Assembly (NCBI GenBank): GCA_012026885.1
Contig: VEPL01000011.1
Coordinates: 1 to 64,000 of the forward strand
DNA from: Betaproteobacteria bacterium
GTDB lineage: Bacteria; Pseudomonadota; Gammaproteobacteria; Burkholderiales; Rhodocyclaceae
Length of the DNA: 64,000 nucleotides
Direction of reading: 5' to 3'
Shown in pieces: positions 44,477-53,770 of this stretch. Below the pieces are notes generated by a model. It saw only the letters and a program-made list of their open reading frames with translations. It ran no database searches and was not told the origin of the DNA. The translations under genes and the position numbers were made by a program. Numbering within the stretch: the first letter of the stretch is position 1; each line of letters opens with the position of its first letter.

Positions 44477-45574
44477 ATGTCAGCCCCCCGTTTTCACGAT
44501 CTCACCATCAAGCGCGTGCACCCTGAAGCCGCCGGCTCGGTGGCGGTCACCTTCGCCATCCCTGACGACGCCCGCGAGGCATTCCGCTTCGAGCCGGGGC
44601 AGTTCCTCACCGTGCGCAAGAGCATCGACGGCCAGGACGTACGTCGCAGTTACTCGATCAGCAGCCCGCGCAGCCGCCTCGCCCACGGCGGGGAAATCGA
44701 GATCGGCATCCGCCCGGTCGAGGGTGGCCTCTTTTCCAACTGGGCCGCGCAATCACTGAAGGCCGGCGACACGCTGGCGGTGATGCCGCCGGACGGCCGC
44801 TTCACGGTGAAGAAGCAGCGCGCCATCCACCGCGTCGGCTTCGCCGCCGGCTCGGGAATCACGCCCATCCTGTCGATCGCCGCGACGACCCTCGAAGAGC
44901 AGCCGGAATCGAAGTTCACGCTGGTCTACGGCAACCGCCGGATGTCCAGCGTGATGTTCAACGAGGCGCTGCAGGACCTCAAGGACCGCTACCGCGACCG
45001 CCTGACGCTGATCCACATCCTCTCCCGCCAGGCGCAGGAGGTCGATCTGCTGCAGGGGCGCATCGACGGCGACAAGGTGCGTGCCGTGATCAAGGCCCTG
45101 CTGCCGGTGGCGAGCATGGACGAGGTCTTCATCTGCGGCCCGGAAGCGATGATCGAAGCGACGGAGAAGGCGCTGATCGAGGCCGGCGTGCCGGAAAGCC
45201 GCGTCCATACCGAACGCTTCACGTCCGGGCCCGCGCAGGCGGCCAAGATCCAGGCCGATACCGATGCCGCGCCGACCCGCAGCGCGGCCAGCAAGGACGT
45301 CGCGCTGACCGTCATCCTCGACGGCAAGGCGCACGAACTGCAGGTCGGTGCCGACGAGCACGTCCTCGATGCCGCGCTGAACGCCGGCCTCGACCTGCCT
45401 TTCTCGTGCAAGGCCGGCGTCTGCTGCACCTGCCGCGCCAAGGTGCTGTGCGGCGAGGTGGTGATGGACAAGAACTTCACGCTGGAAGGTGACGAGATGG
45501 CGCAGGGCTACGTGCTGAGTTGCCAGGCGCGGGCGACCACCCCGCAGCTGACGGTCAGCTTCGACGAGCGCTGA
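44477..45574 (+). CDS. paaE: PaaE, phenylacetyl-CoA epoxidase reductase
   Basis: 365 residues. N-terminal FAD domain (RRSYSISSPRS), NAD domain (FAAGSGITPILSIA; FICGPEAMIE) and C-terminal [2Fe-2S] domain (CKAGVCCTCRAKV, final Cys in LSCQARA). Transfers electrons from NADPH to PaaA. 46 bases after paaD, with the hairpin between. Confidence 0.95.
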   Translation: MSAPRFHDLTIKRVHPEAAGSVAVTFAIPDDAREAFRFEPGQFLTVRKSIDGQDVRRSYSISSPRSRLAHGGEIEIGIRPVEGGLFSNWAAQSLKAGDTLAVMPPDGRFTVKKQRAIHRVGFAAGSGITPILSIAATTLEEQPESKFTLVYGNRRMSSVMFNEALQDLKDRYRDRLTLIHILSRQAQEVDLLQGRIDGDKVRAVIKALLPVASMDEVFICGPEAMIEATEKALIEAGVPESRVHTERFTSGPAQAAKIQADTDAAPTRSAASKDVALTVILDGKAHELQVGADEHVLDAALNAGLDLPFSCKAGVCCTCRAKVLCGEVVMDKNFTLEGDEMAQGYVLSCQARATTPQLTVSFDER

Positions 45575-45614
45575 TATCTACTAGAATCCATCGAATTCAA
45601 CCTGGAGAGCAGAC

Positions 45615-46388
45615 ATGACCCAAGTAGTCCTCACCGAAGTTCACGGCAAGGTCGGCCTGATCCGCATCAACCGGCCGGAAGCGCTCAACGCCCTGAACAA
45701 TGACGTGGTCGACGGCATCGGCGCCGCCATCAACACCTTCGAAGCCGACGAGGCCATCGGCTGCATCGTCATCACCGGCAACGAGAAGGCCTTCGCCGCC
45801 GGGGCGGACATCGTCTTCATGAAAAACTTCGACTACATGGACGCCTACAAGTCCGACTTCATCACCCGCAACTGGGAGCGGATCAAGACGGCGAGGAAGC
45901 CGGTGATCGCCGCGGTGGCCGGCTTCGCGCTGGGCGGGGGCTGCGAGATGGCGATGATGTGCGACATGATCTTCGCCGCCGATACCGCGAAATTCGGCCA
46001 GCCCGAGATCAAGCTCGGCACCCTGCCCGGCGCCGGCGGCACCCAGCGCCTGCCGCGCGCGGTGGGCAAGGCCAAGGCGATGGACCTGTGCCTGACCGCC
46101 CGCTTCATGGACGCCGCCGAAGCCGAGAAGGCCGGCCTCGTCGCCCGCATCTACCCGGCCGACCAGCTGCTCGAGGAAACGCTGAAGGCGGCCCAGACGA
46201 TCGCCAATTTCTCGCTGCCGGTCGTGATGATGGTCAAGGAGTCGGTCAATCGCGCCTTCGAGTCGTCGCTCAACGAGGGGCTCCTCTTCGAGCGCCGCGC
46301 CTTCCACGCCGCGTTCGCGCTGGAGGACCAGAAGGAAGGCATGGCCGCCTTCGCCGAGAAGCGCAAGCCGGCGTTCAGGAACCGCTGA
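45615..46388 (+). CDS. paaF: PaaF, 2,3-dehydroadipyl-CoA hydratase
   Basis: Crotonase-fold hydratase of 257 residues. Both catalytic glutamates are in place ([11 protein letters not shown] and [19 protein letters not shown], in part), which separates it from the isomerase PaaG. It hydrates the enoyl-CoA made late in the pathway for PaaH. GGAGAG precedes the ATG. A general enoyl-CoA hydratase is the alternative, but the position at the operon end supports paaF. Confidence 0.88.
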   Translation: MTQVVLTEVHGKVGLIRINRPEALNALNNDVVDGIGAAINTFEADEAIGCIVITGNEKAFAAGADIVFMKNFDYMDAYKSDFITRNWERIKTARKPVIAAVAGFALGGGCEMAMMCDMIFAADTAKFGQPEIKLGTLPGAGGTQRLPRAVGKAKAMDLCLTARFMDAAEAEKAGLVARIYPADQLLEETLKAAQTIANFSLPVVMMVKESVNRAFESSLNEGLLFERRAFHAAFALEDQKEGMAAFAEKRKPAFRNR

Positions 46389-46399
46389 CTGGCGCCTCG

Positions 46400-46439
46400 C
46401 GGTCGACCGGGGAAATTGGGCGATTTTCCCGGTCGACCG
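46400..46439. terminator. 16-bp stem-loop built from two GGTCGACC palindromes
   Basis: CGGTCGACCGGGGAAA (46400-46415) pairs with TTTTCCCGGTCGACCG (46424-46439) with one G-U, leaving an 8-base loop, between the paaF stop and the next start. Each arm carries the self-complementary CGGTCGACCG. It probably ends or processes the paa transcript. Confidence 0.65.
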
Positions 46440-46452
46440 TAACATCCGCCCC

Positions 46453-47508
46453 GTGCATCTGTTCGCCGACATTTCCAGCCACGGCTACGGCCACCTGGCC
46501 ATCGCCGCGCCCATCCTCGGCGCCCTCGCCGATGCCTGCCCGGACCCGCGCCTCACCGTGCGCAGCGCCCTGCCCGCGGCCAAGCTGCGCGAGCGCATCC
46601 CGCAGCCGTTCACGTTGATTCCCGGCAGCAGCGATTTCGGCTACGTGATGCACGATGCGCTGGCCATCGACCGCGCCGCGACCGCCCGCGCCTACCGCGC
46701 GGCGCATGCCGACTGGCCGGCGGCGGTTGCCGCGGAGGCGCGTTTCCTCGCGGCACTTGGGCCCGACGCGGTACTGACCAGCGTCGCCTACCTGCCGCTG
46801 GCCGGCGCCGCGGCCTGCGGCATTCCGTCTTTTTCCGCCTGCTCGCTGAACTGGGCCGACCTCTTCGCACACTTTTTCGGCGACGAAGCATGGGCGCCGC
46901 CCATCCATGCCCACATGCTCGCCGCCTACCGCAGCGCGCGCGCCTTCATCCGCATCACGCCGGGAATGGCGATGGACTCGCTCGCGAACCTGCGGCCGGT
47001 CGGCCCGGTGGCGACGCGCGGGCGCCGGACCGACCTCGGGCTCGCCGGTGAGCGGGCGGTGCTGGTCGCGATGGGCGGCATCGCCCACCACCTGCCGGTA
47101 GACGACTGGCCGCACCTGCCCGGCGTGCGCTGGCTGGTCGCCGGCCACTGGCGCTGCACGCACCCGGACGCCGTTGCCTGGGAGGGCTTCGGCCTCGACT
47201 TCAACGACCTCCTCTGCTCGGCCGACGCGGTCATCACCAAACCGGGCTACGGCACCTTCGCCGAGGCCGCCTGCAACGGCATTCCCCTGCTCTACCAGCG
47301 GCGCCCTGACTGGCCGGAGCAGGAGCCGCTGATCGACTGGCTCCACGGGAAAGCGCGCTGCGCCGAAGTGAGCGCCCGCCAACTTGCAGCTGGCGAGGTT
47401 GGCGACACGCTGCAGCGCCTGTGGGCGCACCCCGCGCCGCCACCACCGGAGGCGACCGGCGCCGCCGAGGCCGCAGCGATCCTGCTCGAGTACGAAGCTT
47501 CAGGCTGA
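46453..47508 (+). CDS. MurG/GT28-fold glycosyltransferase-like protein
   Basis: 351 residues with a two-domain GT-B fold. The N-terminus HLFADISSHGYGHLAIAAP has the Gly-rich entry of MGT/MurG enzymes; the C-terminal nucleotide-sugar region is ADAVITKPGYGTFAEAACNGIPLLY (in part KPGYGTFAEA). GTG start at 46453, 13 bases after the stem-loop. Its link to phenylacetate metabolism is unclear; it may be an independent gene. Donor and acceptor are unknown. Confidence 0.8.
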   Translation: MHLFADISSHGYGHLAIAAPILGALADACPDPRLTVRSALPAAKLRERIPQPFTLIPGSSDFGYVMHDALAIDRAATARAYRAAHADWPAAVAAEARFLAALGPDAVLTSVAYLPLAGAAACGIPSFSACSLNWADLFAHFFGDEAWAPPIHAHMLAAYRSARAFIRITPGMAMDSLANLRPVGPVATRGRRTDLGLAGERAVLVAMGGIAHHLPVDDWPHLPGVRWLVAGHWRCTHPDAVAWEGFGLDFNDLLCSADAVITKPGYGTFAEAACNGIPLLYQRRPDWPEQEPLIDWLHGKARCAEVSARQLAAGEVGDTLQRLWAHPAPPPPEATGAAEAAAILLEYEASG

Positions 47509-47631
47509 CGGCACGATCGCATCTGGGCTGACTGACGCAGTTCGACCCGTTGCTGTCAGGAGGCATATCTAATTCGAACCTCCGATTGTCATCCGAGGCG
47601 ATTGCTACCTGTCGATGGGATCCGTAACAAC

Positions 47632-48117
47632 TCAAGGCCGCGGGGGTGACATTCCAAACCTCTTGGGCAAATCACTTCCCCAGATGTCAAGGCAAGGTTC
47701 AGTTATGGCAGCCGCATTCCCTGCGAAGAACGCGCTAGCCATGCAGTCTTTTGATTCGAATATCGGCTGCAACGCGACTCCCTGCGCATCGAACGGAACA
47801 ATCAATCTACGGTACCGCGTTCCCCCGACGACGATGCCGCCCGCTGTATTCCCAGCCGCCATGATCAGCGCCATTCCTCCATACCCATAGGCGCTTCCAT
47901 AGCTTATCCACGATTCGTTGTCGGCAATTGCGTCCGGCTCACCGAGATGCATCATCACGTCCGCGCGCGTCGTATCTTCCGGCCTGATGAATGCTGGAAT
48001 CACCCCAGGAACATTCTGCCGCGAGCCGCCTTCATAGCCAGGAGGGAGAGGCACAGGACAGCCTGCAAGCGTGATCGAGAGCATTGTGACAACCAATGGC
48101 CTGACTAAACTGTCCAT
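47632..48117 (-). CDS. Small lipoprotein with BamE-like domain
   Basis: About 161 residues. A signal peptide ends in the lipobox LAGC (SITLAGC), so it is a lipoprotein. The segment DTTRADVMMHLGEPDAIADNESWISYGSAYG (in part) follows the SmpA/OmlA (BamE) pattern of helix then G-x-P and Tyr-rich strand. The ATG at 48117 is used; the track's TTG is 6 bases upstream. GC is lower than in neighbours. The following gene upstream encodes a similar protein. Function unknown. The 47509-47631 gap shows nothing notable. Confidence 0.7.
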   Translation of the reverse strand: MDSLVRPLVVTMLSITLAGCPVPLPPGYEGGSRQNVPGVIPAFIRPEDTTRADVMMHLGEPDAIADNESWISYGSAYGYGGMALIMAAGNTAGGIVVGGTRYRRLIVPFDAQGVALQPIFESKDCMASAFFAGNAAAITEPCLDIWGSDLPKRFGMSPPRP

Positions 48118-48129
48118 GATCAACCCGCT

Positions 48130-48465
48130 TCAATTTTGAAACTCTTCCTTGATCCTGACCAGGGAATGCCGACGAAGAATCCCCTTCTCGTCGATCGCCA
48201 GAACCAAGCTGTATTTGCCTGTAAATCCCCTTCCGGTCCTCTTTGAAAGCACATAACCCGACCCATCTTCGTCCAACCTGTAGGTCAATATGCGACCACC
48301 CTCAAATGTCGCACTTGGTTCTGCCAACCGCAGGTAAATCTCCTCCCGAGTCGTCACTCCATCCTGAAGGAAGCCCAGCAACTGTTTATTCCCAATCGGT
48401 GCTGTTGTGCATCCCGTCATAGCTAGGAGAAGCGCAGCCAATAGCTGCATTTTTAAGCTTGTCAT
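48130..48465 (-). CDS. Small lipoprotein with BamE-like domain
   Basis: About 111 residues, with a signal peptide and lipobox MTGC. The core DGVTTREEIYLRLAEPSATFEGGRILTYRLD (in part TTREEIYLRLAEPS) again follows the SmpA/OmlA pattern. Start at ATG 48465 (MTSLKMQLLAALLLA); the longer track start has no signal peptide. It lies 12 bases upstream of the related lipoprotein gene, apparently in one operon. The two probably arose by duplication. Role unknown. Confidence 0.7.
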   Translation of the reverse strand: MTSLKMQLLAALLLAMTGCTTAPIGNKQLLGFLQDGVTTREEIYLRLAEPSATFEGGRILTYRLDEDGSGYVLSKRTGRGFTGKYSLVLAIDEKGILRRHSLVRIKEEFQN

Positions 48466-48766
48466 CACGCCACCCCCGATTCCTGGCCCAAACCTATGAC
48501 ATACACCTACGGGCAATTTAGTACTTGCAGCAACTCAATGCAAACAGCATTGTTTGATTCGCCTTTGCTCTCAGGGTCAGCCCTAACCGGACAACCCTTT
48601 TAGGGCTTACCGCATTAATCAGAATGGAGGGGCTCGGCGAATGTCCGTTGCTCGTACTCGACGTCACTCCGGTTTGGTGCCGGCAATCAACAACAGCATC
48701 AGCGCCGGCAGGCAGACGCTTCTAATTCATGTGCAATGGGACACCGAACAAATGGATTGACCTCGA
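48466..48766. repeat. Intergenic region with two hairpins
   Basis: 301 bases without a convincing gene. CAAACA-GCAT-TGTTTG (48541-48556) and AGCCCTAA...TTAGGGCT (48579-48586 / 48600-48607, 13-base loop) can form hairpins. Base composition is closer to the lipoprotein pair than to the GC-rich genes on the right. The hairpins may be the terminator of the D-Ala-D-Ala peptidase run, or the border of an inserted segment. Confidence 0.45.
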
Positions 48767-49564
48767 TTAAGCCCTGAGCGCCTGCTGCGCGTAGCGGCGC
48801 AGTGCGTTCATGTCGGCCGCGCGCGCTTCCTTGTCGCGCGAGTTGAGGACGACCAGCGCGACGACCTGGCCGCCGATGCGCTCGGCCATCGCCAGGCAGT
48901 AGCCGGCCGCCGAGGTGAATCCGGTCTTGCCGGAAAGCAGGGAGACCGAACGGTCGTGAGCGAAGCGGTTGACGTTGGCCTTGCCACCGACCGCCGGGCG
49001 TGTCGCCAGATCGCGGAACCACGGCACCTGCGACAGCTGCACGAGGAGGACGCCGAGGTCACGGGCACTGGCCTTGTTCAACGGCGAGAGCCCGGACGGG
49101 TCGCCGAAATCGAAGCTGAACAGCTGCATCTGCGTGAGCAGGGCGCGCATCGCGTACCGGAATTCCGGCCAGCCGCCGGGAAAGCTGCGCGACAGCGCCA
49201 TCGCGGCGCGGTTGTCCGAGGCGACGAGCAGCCACTCGAGCAGCTGGCCCCGGGTGTGGGTCGAGCCGACCGCGAGTTGCGAGGCCGTGTGCTGCGCACG
49301 CTCGGCGTCGTCGGCGACGATGCGGATGCGCTCGTCGAGCGGCAGGTCGGCGGAGAGGACGACCCAGGCGGTGATCAGCTTGCTGACCGAGGCGATCGAC
49401 ACCGGCGTGTCGGCCGCGACCTCGAGCAGGGTGTCGTTCATGTTGCCGGCCCAGGCGTGGCGGGCGGTCAGCCGCGGTGCCGGCGGCAATGCGGCAAGCG
49501 CGGCCGGCGCCGGGAGCAGGCCGGCAAGCCCCGCCAGCACGAGGCGGCGGCGTTCGACGCTCAC
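48767..49564 (-). CDS. PBP7-like D-alanyl-D-alanine endopeptidase/carboxypeptidase
   Basis: Serine peptidase S11 family, about 265 residues, exported (VLAGLAGLLPAPAALAALP signal-like N-terminus). The three active-site motifs are complete: SxxK in ASVSKLIT, SxN in VASDNRAAM and KTG in SGKTGFTSA. Such enzymes cut peptidoglycan cross-links in the periplasm. Start taken as GTG 49564, 7 bases after the maf stop; the track's longer start is antisense shadow of maf. Confidence 0.87.
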   Translation of the reverse strand: MSVERRRLVLAGLAGLLPAPAALAALPPAPRLTARHAWAGNMNDTLLEVAADTPVSIASVSKLITAWVVLSADLPLDERIRIVADDAERAQHTASQLAVGSTHTRGQLLEWLLVASDNRAAMALSRSFPGGWPEFRYAMRALLTQMQLFSFDFGDPSGLSPLNKASARDLGVLLVQLSQVPWFRDLATRPAVGGKANVNRFAHDRSVSLLSGKTGFTSAAGYCLAMAERIGGQVVALVVLNSRDKEARAADMNALRRYAQQALRA

Positions 49565-49571
49565 GGCCGCT

Positions 49572-50174
49572 TCAGAAGCGCCAGCCGAAGCGCTTGAGGA
49601 GTTCGCCGGTCTCGCAGACCGGCAGGCCCATGACGCCGGTGAAGCTGCCCGCAAGGTGTTCGACGAACATGCCGGCGCGGCCCTGGATACCGTAGGCGCC
49701 GGCCTTGTCCATGCCCTCGCCGGTGAGGACGTAGCGGCGGATCTCCTCGTCGTCGAGCTTGCGGAAGCGGACTTCGCTGATGGAAACGACGTACTCGGTG
49801 CGCCAGTCCTCGCTGACGGCGACACCGGTCAGCACACGGTGCGTCTGGCCGGAGAGGCTGCGCAGGATCTCGGTGGCCTCGGCCATGTCGGCCGGTTTGC
49901 CGACAATGCGGCCGTTGAACTCGAGGGTCGTGTCGGCCGAGAGGACCGGACGCGGCGGCAGCTTGCGCTCGCGGATGACCTTGAGGCCGTGCGCGGACTT
50001 GGCGCGCGCGACGCGCTCGACATAGCGGGTCGGATCCTCGCCCGGGCGAGGCGTTTCGTCGGTCGCCGAATCGGCGCGCTCGCCGTCGCGGAAGATGATG
50101 GTGGTGAATTCGACGCCCATCTGGTGCAGCAGCTCGCGGCGGCGGGGGCTGCGTGAAGCAAGGTATAAGCGCAT
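49572..50174 (-). CDS. maf: Maf-family nucleotide pyrophosphatase
   Basis: 200-residue Maf/YhdE-type pyrophosphatase acting on dTTP/UTP and modified nucleotides. The N-terminal LYLASRSPRRRELLHQ loop, the Asp of the SADTTLEFNGRIVGKP segment (in part) and GAYGIQGRAGMFVEHLAGSF (in part) are diagnostic. Start at ATG 50174. It belongs to the conserved maf-rlmH-rsfS-nadD run. Confidence 0.94.
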   Translation of the reverse strand: MRLYLASRSPRRRELLHQMGVEFTTIIFRDGERADSATDETPRPGEDPTRYVERVARAKSAHGLKVIRERKLPPRPVLSADTTLEFNGRIVGKPADMAEATEILRSLSGQTHRVLTGVAVSEDWRTEYVVSISEVRFRKLDDEEIRRYVLTGEGMDKAGAYGIQGRAGMFVEHLAGSFTGVMGLPVCETGELLKRFGWRF

Positions 50175-50300
50175 GGCAGGCCTGTCTCGTTTGTGTTTTT
50201 GGGCGCCCGCCCAGCCGGATGCGGCTGCGCCGGGCGCGTCGTGCGTAGTGTAGTCACCGGAGGCGGTCCTGCGCAACGCCGTTGCACCGGCGAGGCGCGC

Positions 50301-50771
50301 TCAGCCCTCGCGGTGGTAGGGATGGTTGCGCAGCACGCTGGCGGCGCGGTAGAGCTGCTCGCACAAAAGCAGCCGGGCGAGCCCGTGCGGCAAGGTCAGG
50401 CTGGAGAGGCGCAAGCGCTCGTCGGCGGCATCCTTCAGTTCGCCGTCGAGTCCGTCGGCGCCGCCGATCAGCAGGGCGACATCGCGTCCGTCCTGCATCC
50501 ATGCGGCAAGCCGGCGCGAGAGCTGGAGGGTGGTCAGGTCGTCACCGCGCTCGTCGAGGACGACGATGCGGCTGCCGGGCGCCAGCGCCTCGCGGATGCG
50601 CCCCTTCTCGGCTGCAAGCAGCTGCTCGCGGGATTTGGCACCGCGCGGCTCGGGCTTGATCTCGACCACGGCGAGCGGCGATTCGCGCGGCATGCGGCGG
50701 ACGTATTCGGCACAGCCTTCAGTGACCCATGCCGGCTGGCGGTTGCCGACAGCCAGCACGGCCAGCTTCAT
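50301..50771 (-). CDS. rlmH: RlmH, 23S rRNA pseudouridine-1915 N3-methyltransferase
   Basis: 156-residue SPOUT methyltransferase. The trefoil-knot SAM site is seen in [14 protein letters not shown] and the C-terminal [19 protein letters not shown] and NHPYHREG (in part) are invariant family features. Start ATG 50771 overlaps the rsfS stop by 4 bases. Acts on the 70S ribosome. Confidence 0.96.
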   Translation of the reverse strand: MKLAVLAVGNRQPAWVTEGCAEYVRRMPRESPLAVVEIKPEPRGAKSREQLLAAEKGRIREALAPGSRIVVLDERGDDLTTLQLSRRLAAWMQDGRDVALLIGGADGLDGELKDAADERLRLSSLTLPHGLARLLLCEQLYRAASVLRNHPYHREG

Positions 50772-51133
50772 TCGCCGGCTGCCTGCTCCAGCGCCTTGCG
50801 GCGCGCGGCCGGCGTCGCCTGCCACAATTCCTCGAGGTTGTAATACATGCGCACCATCGGCTGCATGACATGGACGACGATGTCGCCGAGGTCGACGAGG
50901 ACCCACTCGCCGGCTTCCTCGCCCTCGACCGAGAGCACTTCGGCGCCGGCTTCGCGGACCTTTTCCTGGACGTTGCGGGCGAGCGCCTTGACCTGGCGGT
51001 TGGAATCGCCGGTGGCGATCACCAGCCGGTCGAACATCGAGGTGAGCTTGGTCGTGTTGATGACTTCGATGTCCTTGCCCTTGATGTCTTCGAGGGCGGA
51101 TACGACGATTTTTTGCAGCTTGCGCAGTTCCAT
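50768..51133 (-). CDS. rsfS: Ribosomal silencing factor RsfS
   Basis: 121-residue RsfS/Iojap protein that binds uL14 and blocks subunit joining under starvation. Family motifs: [30 protein letters not shown] and [16 protein letters not shown] (in part). Its start shares bases with the nadD stop (ATGA) and its stop with the rlmH start, so the three genes are translationally coupled. Confidence 0.96.
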   Translation of the reverse strand: MELRKLQKIVVSALEDIKGKDIEVINTTKLTSMFDRLVIATGDSNRQVKALARNVQEKVREAGAEVLSVEGEEAGEWVLVDLGDIVVHVMQPMVRMYYNLEELWQATPAARRKALEQAAGE

Positions 51134-51786
51134 CAGGGCGTCTTGTAGAGTCGGTGCAGTTCAATATAGTCGAGAACGCCGTCGGGAACCAGATAGCGGA
51201 CCGACAGCCCGGCGGCCAGCTGCTGGCGGACCAGCGTCCCCGAGATGGCGAGCGGCGTCATCGCGAACGTGCCTATGCCGCCGGCCGGCGACGCGGCGAG
51301 GACCCCCGGATCGCGCACGCGGCGCGCCGCGAACTCGGCGGCGAGTGCCGCCGGCAGCGCCTCGCCGGTGACCGGAAATCCGGGGCGATAGGCAACCGCG
51401 ACATGGGCGAGCGCGAAGATGTCGCGCCAGCAGTGCCAGGTTTCCAGTCCGGCGAAGGCGTCGGCCCCGGTCAACAGGACCAGCGGCACCTCCGGCCCGA
51501 ACTCGCTGCGCAGGCGCTCGAGCGTATGGACGGTATAACTGGGAACCGCCGCCTCGACCTCGGCCGCATCGACCGAAAAACGGGGATTTGCTGCGGTCGA
51601 CCGCAGCACCATCTCGAGGCGCTCCTGCGCCCGGGCCTGCGGCGGCCGGCGATGCGGCGGCTGCCCGGCCGGAATCCAGCGGACGCCGGCGAGTCCCAGC
51701 TGCTCGACGGCTTCCTCGGCCAGCCGCAGGTGCCCGAAGTGCACCGGGTCGAAGGTGCCGCCGAAGATGCCGAGGGGCTCAGGCAT
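51133..51786 (-). CDS. nadD: NadD, nicotinate-mononucleotide adenylyltransferase
   Basis: 217-residue enzyme making deamido-NAD. The nucleotidyltransferase HxGH motif is [12 protein letters not shown] and the C-terminal ISGT..R motif is [11 protein letters not shown]. Start ATG 51786 ([10 protein letters not shown]). An 18-base perfect palindrome around GGTCGACC (51596-51613) lies inside the coding sequence. Overlaps the upstream membrane protein gene by 8 bases. Confidence 0.95.
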   Translation of the reverse strand: MPEPLGIFGGTFDPVHFGHLRLAEEAVEQLGLAGVRWIPAGQPPHRRPPQARAQERLEMVLRSTAANPRFSVDAAEVEAAVPSYTVHTLERLRSEFGPEVPLVLLTGADAFAGLETWHCWRDIFALAHVAVAYRPGFPVTGEALPAALAAEFAARRVRDPGVLAASPAGGIGTFAMTPLAISGTLVRQQLAAGLSVRYLVPDGVLDYIELHRLYKTP

Positions 51787-52552
51787 TGTCTGCCTGGGCG
51801 AAGATGTCACGGTAGCTACAGTAGAAGCTGGCGATGATGGCGGGCGCGATGACCAGCACCATCGGCACGGTGACCAGCGCGGTCGCGAAGGCTCGTGCCT
51901 CGGGGACGAGGAGGATGATCGCGGAGACGACGACGCCCGGCAGCAGGCCGGCGACGACGAAAAGGCCGATGCCGTAGACGAGGAAGGGACGCCAGTTCAT
52001 CCAGCAGGCGACGAAGCTGAAGAAGAGTGCGCGGCCGATACCGAGATCGTGCCAGGCAGCGAGCACGGGGGCGAACCACCAGGCCATGATGACCGGCGTC
52101 ATCAGCAGCATGGCGATCAGCACCGGCTCCAGCAGGTCGCCGCTTTCCAGCGCCGCGCGCTCGAGCGGCTCGGTCGCGAACATGAAGCGCCACAGTTCTC
52201 CGCCATCGACAATGATGGTGGCCGCGAGCACGAGCAGCGTGCAACACAGATAGAGGGCACCGAGGGCGACCAGCGTGCGCGGGTTGCGGCGGAAACCGCC
52301 GAACAGCGTCTGCAGGCCGACCTGTCGCCCGTCCTCGAGATCGCGCGCCGCCTGCATCAGGCCGACGGCGAGGCCGGGGACGGCGAGCGATGCGGCGACG
52401 GTGCCGATCGTCGGCAGCGCGCTGAGGACGATGATGGTCAGCCAGTAGCAGACGATCAGCATCGACAACAGCGGCGGGTTGCGCCGGAAGATCGCGAAGC
52501 CGCCGCCGACCCAGCGCCAGCCGGCCACGGCCGGCAGGGTTCTCGCATGCAT
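51779..52552 (-). CDS. Polytopic membrane protein (BPSS1780-like)
   Basis: 257 residues with about six hydrophobic segments. The N-terminal RTLPAVAGWRWVGGGFAIFR and C-terminal SFYCSYRDIF (shared with its neighbour as ASYRDIF) match, from memory, the BPSS1780-type membrane proteins of betaproteobacteria. Probably a duplicate of the next gene. Function unknown. Overlaps nadD by 8 bases and follows the neighbour gene by 1 base. Confidence 0.8.
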   Translation of the reverse strand: MHARTLPAVAGWRWVGGGFAIFRRNPPLLSMLIVCYWLTIIVLSALPTIGTVAASLAVPGLAVGLMQAARDLEDGRQVGLQTLFGGFRRNPRTLVALGALYLCCTLLVLAATIIVDGGELWRFMFATEPLERAALESGDLLEPVLIAMLLMTPVIMAWWFAPVLAAWHDLGIGRALFFSFVACWMNWRPFLVYGIGLFVVAGLLPGVVVSAIILLVPEARAFATALVTVPMVLVIAPAIIASFYCSYRDIFAQADNA

Positions 52553-52553
52553 G

Positions 52554-53309
52554 TCAGGCTTCCGTGAAGATGTCGCGGTACGACGCGTAGGCGGCGTTGC
52601 TGATCACCGGGACGAAGAGCAGCAGGCCGAGGAGCAGCGATGCGGCCGCGAAGACGAGGCCGATGATCACGATCAGCCCGAAGACGAAGGTCAGCACCGG
52701 GTTCTTGGCGCCGGCGGCAAAGCTGGCCTGCATCGCCGGCCAGGGCGCCATGTCGTGCAGGAAGACGAGAAAGGGCGCGAACCAGGCCGCCATGATGATG
52801 GGGACGATGAGGACGAAGGCCAGCACCCCGCCGATGACCCCGGAAGTGATGGCGACGGTGAAACCGGCGACGCTGCCGGTAATCGCCCCGCCGATGATGC
52901 CGGTGGTGACCAGTGCGAAGACGAATATCCCGACCGCGGTGATGCCGATCATGTACCAGAACCCGACCATCACCAGCGAACCCGCGTTGTGGCGGAAGCC
53001 GGCGAAGAGGTCGGCGATCTCGGCTTGCCCGCCCTTGTGCTGGCGGTCGCACATGCACACCATGCCGCCCGCGAAGACCGGCAGCAGGAGCAGGAAGGCG
53101 AGCTGCCCGAAGCCGAGGACGACGTTGACCGCGTACATGATGACAATGAAGAGCACCGAGGCGCCGATCCAGGCACCGGGATTGACCATGAACGCCTGCC
53201 AGCCGGCGCGCAGCCAGTCGAAACAGGCGCCGGCGTCAATCTCGCGGCTGGCGCCGGTAAACGGCGCCGCGAGCAGGGCGGGAACGGGCGGGGTGCCTTC
53301 AGGGTCCAT
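52554..53309 (-). CDS. Polytopic membrane protein (BPSS1780-like)
   Basis: 251 residues with about six hydrophobic segments, GWQAFMVNPGAWIGASVLFI near the N-terminus and YASYRDIFTEA at the end. Same family as the downstream gene by the shared C-terminal motif and the WFAPFL/WFAPVL pattern in the middle. ATG 53309 is used; a TTG 9 bases upstream is the track start. Function unknown. Confidence 0.8.
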   Translation of the reverse strand: MDPEGTPPVPALLAAPFTGASREIDAGACFDWLRAGWQAFMVNPGAWIGASVLFIVIMYAVNVVLGFGQLAFLLLLPVFAGGMVCMCDRQHKGGQAEIADLFAGFRHNAGSLVMVGFWYMIGITAVGIFVFALVTTGIIGGAITGSVAGFTVAITSGVIGGVLAFVLIVPIIMAAWFAPFLVFLHDMAPWPAMQASFAAGAKNPVLTFVFGLIVIIGLVFAAASLLLGLLLFVPVISNAAYASYRDIFTEA

Positions 53310-53404
53310 AGGGAGCAATGCTAACGGTGCGCGCCCGGGGGGACAAGGCTGCCGGGCGCCCCGGCGCCCCCTGCCGGCTCAGTGGCGCTGCGGGCCGGCA
53401 AGGA

Positions 53405-53734
53405 TTACCAGGACTTGATGGTCCACATGGGCGGGCTGGTCAGCTTGTCGCCTCCGTGGATCTGGACGAAGTTGCCGTCGCCGGCCTGGTCGACGAGGTA
53501 ATAGACGGGGCCGGCCACCGGCGTCACCTTGACCATGTAGAGCCTGCCGTTGCTGCGGTACTCCTCGCGCGTCTCGGTCTCGTTCCTGACGATGGTCACC
53601 TGCGGCTCGAGCGCAGCGTCGAAGGCCTCCATGCCCGGGGGCGGGGGCGGCACGGCAGGAAGCGGCTGCGCGTCCTTGTTCTGCGCCCAGGCGGGCAACG
53701 CGGCGAGCATGAGTAGGGGAAGAATGCGGCGCAT
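53405..53734 (-). CDS. Periplasmic DUF2782-like protein
   Basis: 109 residues with a signal peptide (RRILPLLMLAALPAWAQ, cleavage after WAQ or AWA) and a Pro-rich linker, then a compact domain (EPQVTIVRNETETREEYR... IHGGDKLTSPPMWTIKSW, in part). From memory this is DUF2782, commonly found beside polA in betaproteobacteria, as here. Function unknown. Confidence 0.82.
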   Translation of the reverse strand: MRRILPLLMLAALPAWAQNKDAQPLPAVPPPPPGMEAFDAALEPQVTIVRNETETREEYRSNGRLYMVKVTPVAGPVYYLVDQAGDGNFVQIHGGDKLTSPPMWTIKSW

Positions 53735-53770
53735 GGAGAAGGTATCCTTGTATGACAGCGTGCGATTCTA

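Noticed and set aside
51596-51613. 18-base perfect palindrome GCTGCGGTCGACCGCAGC as a regulatory site
   Set aside because: It lies inside nadD and encodes ordinary residues there; kept only as part of the GGTCGACC observation.
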